A stretch of DNA of 64,000 nucleotides from Torymus aiolomorphi. Lineage: Eukaryota > Arthropoda > Insecta > Hymenoptera > Torymidae. Of this stretch, positions 57,006 through 64,000 are shown piece by piece. Position numbers and translations under genes: made by a program. The stretch spans positions 106,302,810-106,366,809 of the forward strand of contig CM070876.1 in assembly GCA_036365515.1 (NCBI GenBank). Reading direction: 5' to 3'. The notes beneath the pieces were generated by a model. The model was not told the origin of the DNA. It was given only the letters and a program-made list of their open reading frames with translations, and did no database searches. Each line of letters opens with the position of its first letter. Within the stretch, counting starts at the first letter, position 1.

Positions 57006-60000
57006 TTATTGCTTTTTATACGCTCGGGTTCTACGAGGACTAGTTAGTCCGGCATCAGCAGGTACGGGCTTCTTCTTCGAACCCTTTGGCCTCCCTGGGC
57101 CTTGCTTGGGTTCTGTTGGACCGGCCACACGCATAGGCCGGCCATCGCTCGCACGCTTTCCTGGCCTAACTAATAGCGCGGTCTTACGAGGTGGACCGCG
57201 CCTCTTAGCCGTCGCCCGGGGCTGTACATTCCCCCGGCTAACTCTGTGTCCCTCTGACGTGTTCCGTTCGGCTGAAGACTCCCTCGCTGGTAGCGCCTGG
57301 GCTACTTCTGCTGAGACGTATCTCTTGAGTTGCTGCGCATGGACGGGACGTATCGTTCGACCATCCTCACCTTGGATCTCATAGGTGTTTTCGCCTAGAA
57401 TATTCACAATCGTGTAGGGCCCCGCGTACTTCGGGGCTAATTTGGCAGAAATCCCCTCAGCTGCTGAGGATAGTACCTTATTCTCTCTCCATACACGATC
57501 GCCTAGACAGAATTCTCGAGGTCGACGATGAGCGTCATAATATTTGGCTTGTCTCGCCTGCTCCGCTTGCGAGTCAGCCGCCGCCCGAACGTGCAATTCG
57601 CGGAGCTTGTCCATACGTACCACCCAATTGTTTATCGCCTCTTGCTGCCCTTGCTCTTCGGCTAACCTGTCTTCCTCCCGCCTTAGTGTCTTCGGTGGGT
57701 CGGGTTGTCGGCCGTAAATGAGCATGGCAGGACTTATCTTTGTGGAGCTGTGTTCGGCAGTATTGTACGCGAACGCCAGCTCATTCAGTTTCTCATCCCA
57801 GGACCGGTGATTTTCCTCTGCGTAAGACATAATCATTGTCTTCACCGTTCGATTCACACGCTCGACAGGATTAGCCTGAGGGTGATACGGAGGTGTAAAC
57901 GTGTGATGCACATTTCTCTCCTTTAAGAATGCCTCTAATGGTGCATTTTTAAATTCAGTCCCATTGTCTGAGTGAAACACCTCCGGGACTCCGAATCGCA
58001 GACATACTCGCTCGTTGAGTCCCTTAATTACCGATTTACCATCTGCCCTTTTTATCGGAATTACTTCAATCCAGCGTGTGAACAAGTCCTGGAATATGAG
58101 AATGTATTCGTGGCCGTGCGTGGTTTTTGGGAGGGGCCCCATAATGTCGCTGGCCACGATTTGCCATGGACGCTCTGTAATTCGGCGTCCCATGAATCCT
58201 GTTGGAGCGCGCTGTTCGACTTTGCACTGCTGGCAAATTTGGCACTGGCTCACGTATCTGGCTACATCACGGGACATGTGTGGCCAATAATACTTCCGCT
58301 TTACTCTTTCTAGCGTTTTCTCGCGGTCCAAGTGCCCAGTAGTTGGAAAGTCATGGCATTCTCTCAGTACTTCGCGTCGCTTTTCGTGAGGGACTGCTAA
58401 CTTCCATGCATCATCGTCGCCGAGAGACTCGTCTATGACTTCATCAGGTTCGTACTTGTACAGTCTCCCCCCCGCCAGCTTGAACGTGGGGAAGTCTCGC
58501 GGCCGCTGTTGAACCTCTTTCACAATTTCGAGGTACCATTGGTCGTTTGTATCGCGTTCGAGCTCTAACGCGGCGACCGCTGGCTCCTCTTCCTCGAACA
58601 TCCGCGAAATGGCATCTGGGACATTGTTCAAAGAGCCCTTTCGGTGTTCGACTGTGAAACTGTGGTTTTGTAGTTCCAAAGCCCATCTTGCTAACCTGCC
58701 TGATGGGTTTCGGAGATCACGGAGCCACTTCAAGCTGCTATGATCCGTGATGACCTTGAAGTCATAGGCCTCTATATAGGGACGGAACTTTTTGATTGCC
58801 CAGAGAATTGCTAGACTCTCGTTCCGTCACGCTATAATTCTTCTCGGCCGCGCTCAGAGTTCGACTAACGAACTCTAGGACTCTTTCGTTGCCGTCTATT
58901 ATCTGGTATAGCACCGCTCCAAGTCCTGTATCGCTCGCATCAGTTTGCACCACGAACTGTGCGTTAGATACCGGTCTGTGGAGAATCGGTGCAGAAGCAA
59001 CTAGCGCTTTTAGCTTTTGGAAGGCCTCTTCTTGTGCCGTTGACCACTCGTATTTCCGATCCTTTTTCGTTAGTTCGGTCAGTGGTTCAGCAATTGTGGC
59101 GAAGTTTGATAAAAACTTTCTATACCACGAGGCCATTCCTAGGAAGCGTCTCAGCTGACGGAGGTTTTTCGGCACCGGATATTCCATAATGGGCTTTATT
59201 TTCTCGGGGTCTGGTTTAAAACCATCCCTATTTACTATGATCCCGAGATATTGGACCTCATCGCGACAGAAGACACTCTTCTCGCGATTTATTGTGAGGC
59301 CCGCGTCCTTTATCCTATCTAGAACTCTTTTTAGAACCTCTTTATGCTCCTCGAATGTTTCTGTGACTATTATTATGTCATCGAGATACGAGTAAGCAAA
59401 AGGTTCGAGTTCGGGGCCGATGACTTTGTCAATCAGCCTCTGGAAGGACGCTCCGGCATACGAAAGACCGTAGGGCATTCTTGTAAATTGAAATAACCCT
59501 TTGCCTGGCACGGTGAAGGCCGTAGTCTCTTTGGACTCCGGATTTAGTTGTATTTGGTGGTACGCACTACTTAAATCCAACGTGGATATGTATCGCGCTT
59601 TCTGCAGTTTGCTTAAGATACTCTCCATGTATGGTAACGGGTATGCGTCTGGCCTTGACGCTGCGTTCACTTTTCTGAAGTCCACACAGAAACGGAACTT
59701 CCCGTTGGACTTGCGTACCATTACCACAGGGCTTGACCAGCCGCTTGTCGAAGGTTCTATTATACCCGCGAGTAGCATTTCCTCCACCTGCTTGTGCATC
59801 TCTTCCTCGAGTTTTCGAGATACTGGGTAGTACTTCTGTTTTATGGGTCTTGTGGAGCCGACGTCTACTGCATGCTCAACCCACGAAGTACACCCTAATG
59901 GTGCCAGGCCGTTTCCCATCAGCTCAGCTACTAAAGCTTCCGCTTCTTTGCGCTGCTCTTCTGTTGGGTCCGCCAACCCTATAGCTGATACGGACACGGT

Positions 60001-60780
60001 ATTATTGGCGGTTATGGAGGCTACTTCTAACTTTACGCTTGCATCATCATCTTTGAGATGCAGCGTATTGTCAGTGGGGTCTAAGACGGCGCTAAACTTC
60101 TTAATGAAGTTCACCCCCAAGTAGCACTCCGTGTCTAGGTCTGGCATGATTGCGACGCGCACATCCTTGCACACGCCTGTCACGACCATGGGTAGATACA
60201 CATAGCCAACCACTGCTATGCTCTGCCCATTAGCTACCCGTGCCGTTAGGCCGCTGGCCGGGATTAATTCTTTTCCACAGGCTGTAGCGAGCTGTAAGCC
60301 GATGGAATTCATCCCAGTCCAGGAAGCTCCAGTATCTAACAGTGCCCGTAGCCTGTAGCCGGCTACACCTACTTGAAGCCACCATCGCGAGCATGTTTCC
60401 TGGTCATCTTCGTTCTGCTGAGTCGCGGGCACTTCTTCGCTCTCTCCTTCAGGCAATTGGACCGAGTTACCCTCGGTCGCTGATGTGAGAGCTGGGGGCG
60501 GGCGTGTGGCCGTGTTTACCTCCCCCTTGGCCGTTTCCCTGCTGGTTTCCGGCAGCATTGGGGTTGCGGTCGCTTCCCCTTTGCTCGTTGCCGTAACCCC
60601 TTCGGTACTCTGGCCTTTGTGGAGGTCCATTACTCCTTGGACTTGGCGGCCTAGCCTGGTGGGTCGCGCTACTACCCCCACTAGGCTGATTATTACTTTG
60701 CCCGCCTTCCCGCTGCCTGTTCTCCCAATTATTCTTTTTCTTGGGCTTCTTGAACGACTGTGGGTTTGGCGTTTGCCCAC
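57006..60780 (-). pseudogene. Gypsy E pol: protease, RT, RNase H, integrase; one frameshift
   Basis: The 672-codon block from 60780: protease RALLDTGASWTGMNSIGL; RT KFRFCVDFRKVNAASRPDAY, STLDLSSAYHQIQL, FTRMPYGLSYAGASFQRLI, SYLDDIIIVTETFEEH (intact YLDD), FLGMASWYRKFLSNFATI; RNase H QTDASDTGLGAVLYQ. A frameshift near 58815 interrupts RNase H. The second block to 57006: VEHRKGSLNNVPDAISR; integrase zinc domain CQICQQCKVE; core ASDIMGPLP, HSDNGTEFKN, ANPVERVNRTVK; a GDRVW-type C-terminal domain (YTIVNILGENTYEI); and a basic tail (TSPRRTRAYKKQ). All catalytic motifs are present, so only the shift prevents a full protein. pol overlaps the gag tail by about 310 bp in another frame. Confidence 0.95.
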
Positions 60781-62881
60781 TATTTCCGTCGGTGCCTTTC
60801 TTTGTCAAGCTTGACAAACACTCGGCCATCACCTAACGGAACATAGCCTCGAGGCTTTCTCGAGGCTCCTGCTGTTGTTGCCCCATCGCCGCCACTCCTG
60901 GATTCTTCTTTTTCCGCTGATCCGTGGTTGGCTCTGTAGGTACGTAGGCAAACTCTGGCAAGTAAGTGCGCTCTGGCGGTGGTGGCGAGTGATACACCTT
61001 ATCTGCCGCGAGCGCTAATTCGGCCTCCCGGGCTAAATCCAGGAGCCCTCGGTAATCCGTAATTTGATTACGCATCACCATTTTTTGTAGTTCTGTCCGC
61101 ATGTTCCGGTGCAACATGTCCAATTGTTGGGGCATGCTAGGCACCGGAACTAACTTGAGAATCAAGGCTTGCAGATTCACTACGTAATCTCTCGTGAGTT
61201 CGTTTCTGCCTTGAGTCCTCGCGTTTATCTCCGCTAGGATTCGCTGTTGATGGCCCCTGTCACCGCCATACATGTGTATTATGGCCTCTTGGAAGTCCTG
61301 CCAAGATCGCCACGTATGACGGTTACTCCTATACCAGGTGGCCGCTACTCCACTCAGGAGCTCTGACAATGACGAGAGTACTTCGTCGTACGTCAGATTT
61401 GCTAGAGCTCGACATTCCTCTACTCTCGTGAGGAATAACTCGACGCTCTGCTCCTTCAAGGACCCAGAGAACTTGATGTGCCATTTCCTTACGATTTGGC
61501 CAACATCACGGTTCGTCTGTTGTGGCACGTACGTCTGCCTCGTAGACTGGTCCAGTGTAGTGCTCACCCCCGCCTGACGCTGTGTAGGATTTCTTCCGCT
61601 ATTCCTCGTAGCGTCCCTTGGCGATTCAGTATTGGGGCTGCTGCTGTCAAAATTCACATACGTGAACGTGTCCTGAAAGTTCACATGTGGTGATCCTCGT
61701 CCCCTGCCCGCACTCGGTAGTTGGACTCCCTCCAAGCGCGTGCTTGAGGGTGGGTGTCGAGCTTCTTGGAGTATTCGCACACTCTCTTTGAGCTCTTCCA
61801 CCTCTTTGACGAGTCTATGGATCACCGACAGCAGCTGTTCTGAGACTACGTTATCTCCCACAGCAATCCCTGCGGTACGCTGTTCCCCCGCACTTGGCCA
61901 CTCAAAACTCTGTGGCTGCGGTGGACTTCGCGTTTGCTGCCAGAACGCGTGCTGCCCATTTTGTGCCGACAACGACTCTTGTTCTTGACTCCGCCGGAAT
62001 TGTCGTTGCCTGCGGTGCTCTTCTAGCAACGCCTGCTGTCGCTGCTGCTCTTGATGCTTTCGCTGTTGCTGCCGCTGCTGCTCCTGCTGTTGTTGCTGTT
62101 GCTGCCGTCGCTGCTGCTCCATCTGCTGCTGCTGTTGCATTTGTTGCTGCTGCATTTGCTGCTGCTGCATTTGCTGCTGTTGCAGTTGCTGCTGCTGCAT
62201 TTGCTGCTGCTGCATTTGCTGCTGCTGCAGTTGTTGCTGTTGAAGCTGTTGCTGTTGGAGCTGTCCCTCGGCTTCGGCTGGAGATGTCCCGGTGGGTGTT
62301 GCAGAGCTCAATATCTCTGTCCCGGAACCCTCCTGGCCGTTTGCCTCATCCGCTGGCTCCACCACTGCATTATGTGCTTGTTGTGTAGCGTTCGTCCTCC
62401 GAGACTCCGAGAGTTTTTGCATCACTATCGGGTCATCAAGGAGCGTAATGAACGGGTGCGGTTGGTCTGGATCAGTATTGGGATCCACAATAGTCGACCC
62501 AGATTTGTTCATCAACGTTAAGTCGATGAACGCCCTTCGGGACTGCTCGCGTTTAGCAAACGCTTGCTTCTCTGACAGCTCCGGCTCTGGCACGAAATCG
62601 GCGGCACTGTAATCGCCCATAAGCCACTTGATCGTTGTCAGCATATTCACTGATTGCAGATCTGACTGCTGCAGACCAAGGGCTTGCATGGCCTCGATAA
62701 TTTCCTCTTCGGGCTGTGTATACGCCCAATTGAGTATCGCAGATTCCGCAAACTGCGATGATCGGGCCATGGTGTCAATTGGCTGTGCGCTTCCCCACGA
62801 ACTTATTTTACTAGCGCGAGTAGTATCCGGATTGATGGCAGAGAGAGTTTGCCTTTTCAACCCGTGAGCTAGCTTTTTCAA
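60467..62881 (-). pseudogene. Gypsy E gag with polyglutamine tract and one in-frame TAG
   Basis: 682 codons from MKKLAHGLKRQTLSAINPD, then TAG at 60833-60835, after which the same frame continues 122 codons (VMAECLSSLTKKGTDGNSG to HISDRG), Arg/Gly/Asn/Gln-rich. A glutamine tract with Met and Leu interruptions spans about residues 205-280 (plus 62040-62265). The capsid core is WHIKFSGSLKEQSVELFLTR, ATWYRSNRHTWRSWQDFQEA, RDYVVNLQALILKLVPVPS, typical of Retrotrans_gag. No CCHC knuckle is visible; the Arg/Gly-rich tail may take over RNA binding. The TAG could be a C-to-T change in a CAG Gln codon or a readthrough site. Confidence 0.88.
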
Positions 62882-63715
62882 TGCGAACCCGGGTTACTTT
62901 CTAAGAGCTACGGTAGTTGCTCTTAACCTCGATAATGTACGAGGATTTCCCGTATGCGGCTCTAAAAAAAAATAAAAGCTATTTCTGTAAGTAATTACGA
63001 TTTGTAATTAATTACGCTCCACTACTCGCACTTGTAATTTTAAAATAAATATATGTGAAAAAAAATATATATATATGTGTCAAAACGGACAATATCACCA
63101 AAAACACAAAAAAATAAATACAATTTTCACCTAAAAAAAAAATAAAAATAATTTTTAAGTTCGAGGGGATTTTTGCGCTCGAGTTTTTACTCGGGCGCAC
63201 AGTCAACTGTTTGTTCCGAGAGTGCTTGCCGACTTTCTCTCGATCTTCTTCTAACTGCACGATAAAAGAAAAAAAAATTTTATTTTTCGTCCAAAAAAAA
63301 AATAATTCGTATCGGAAATACGAGAGAACGAGAAGAAAAAAAAAAATTTTCGAGACGAGAAAAAAAATTAATTAAAAAATTAATTATCGCTAAAAAAAAA
63401 TTTTGTCGTTAAAAAAATTAATTGTTATTAAAAAAACTTTAATTGTTAACAATAATTCCTCAACGCTCCAAAAATTCCGCGATCAATATCTCTCCTCATC
63501 GGCACACTAGGTCGAGGGTTATTGGCTATCGCACGTCTAACCTCTCGACCGCACTCTCACAACCGCACGGCTGTGTCACGCACACGCACACACGCGCCTA
63601 CGAGCTGCGGCACGAAGAGCCTTTGTTTGCAGCTTACGCTCAGCTACGCTGCTGAGCTTCTTCGCGCCAAGCTTCGCCGCGAATCACGTACGCGTCGCAG
63701 GTCCTTCTCCACCCC
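62882..63715 (-). other. Leader of Gypsy E between primer site and gag
   Basis: AT-rich with many A and T homopolymers on the plus strand; no ORF supported. A splice donor for ORF3 RNA might lie here. Confidence 0.5.
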
Positions 63716-63733
63716 CAAAACGTTGTGGCGCCA
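63716..63733 (-). other. Primer-binding site of Gypsy E
   Basis: The minus strand reads TGGCGCCACAACGTTTTG, two bases after the LTR. The TGGCGCC start is like tRNA-Lys sites, but the rest differs; the primer tRNA is not assigned. Confidence 0.6.
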
Positions 63734-63735
63734 GT

Positions 63736-64000
63736 TGTAACGGGATGGCTAGTGGGGGAAAATCCCAACAAGCCACAGGCCAGCGATGCCCTAGAACACG
63801 GTGCCGCGGGTGTCAGACTAAAATGACTTGCCCGGGGATCTGCTCCTGGAAACCCGAAAACAACGCGAAGATCGCACACGAACTTCGCTTTCCAACTAAT
63901 TGGATCGCTGAGTGAAAAGCGCGCGCTCGAAGAGTAAAGCGCGCGGCCGCTATGCTCAGATATGAAAACGACCGGCGGAGTCGTTTTCCCGCGGAGGCGG
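63736..64000 (-). repeat. 5' LTR of Gypsy E, first 265 bases in the window
   Basis: Starts TGTAACGGGATGG and matches 54677-54941 except at two positions (G/C near 63791, T/C near 63828). The remainder, about 810 bp, lies beyond the edge. Confidence 0.95.

Noticed and set aside
61894..62521. Ala-rich and Leu-rich plus-strand proteins opposite gag
   Set aside because: Shadows of the CAG/CAA glutamine tract on the minus strand.

Overview
This 64 kb window looks like repeat-rich DNA from an arthropod, most likely an insect. The evidence is the company of BEL/Pao and Gypsy LTR elements, a Penelope-like element, a mariner with DD41D spacing, Transib-like and piggyBac-like MITEs, LINE scraps, long (AT)n, (GA)n and (TTA)n arrays, and spliceosome-type acceptor signals. 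I found no convincing host gene, no tRNA or rRNA and no bacterial features. Almost every coding stretch is transposon-derived and most are broken.

Layout. 1-1376: BEL/Pao gag, minus strand, running off the left edge. 1.7-6.7 kb: decayed Gypsy 'A' (gag tail, pol, extra ORF, polypurine tract, start of 3' LTR). 7.18-7.91 kb: Transib-like MITE. 9.1-9.6 kb: two LINE fragments in opposite orientation. 9.7-12.2 kb: decayed Gypsy 'C'. 13.06-15.2 kb: truncated Gypsy 'D' (integrase, ORF3, LTR tail), relative of 'E', holding a piggyBac-like MITE.

18.6-44.3 kb is one nested stack. A possible outer inverted-repeat element T0 holds DNA transposon T1 (20342-44235, TTAA target duplication). T1's transposase gene is split by a second transposon, T2 (21160-39849), a large palindrome. 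A BEL/Pao element (22256-38257, TATTT duplication) sits in one T2 arm. A Gypsy 'B' (24044-33077, AAAC duplication) splits the BEL pol. A Penelope-like element (29705-31033, 13-bp duplication) splits the Gypsy gag. A mariner relic, a foldback and tandem repeats sit in T1's right terminal repeat.

44.56-47.91 kb: T3, a compact relative of T1/T2 with about 500-bp terminal inverted repeats. 47.9-54.6 kb: mainly noncoding, with a pair of 560-bp LTR-like direct repeats, tandem repeats and long AT arrays. 54677 to the right edge: a young Gypsy 'E' on the minus strand (1075-bp LTR, ORF3, pol, gag, leader, primer site, start of the second LTR); its two LTRs differ at 2 of 265 comparable bases.

Most notable: the five- or six-deep nest whose LTR divergences agree with its order; a transposase family seen in T1, T2 and T3 that I cannot assign to a named superfamily; and third ORFs downstream of integrase in three Gypsy lineages, two related copies of which keep a splice-acceptor-like signal just before the ORF3 start codon.
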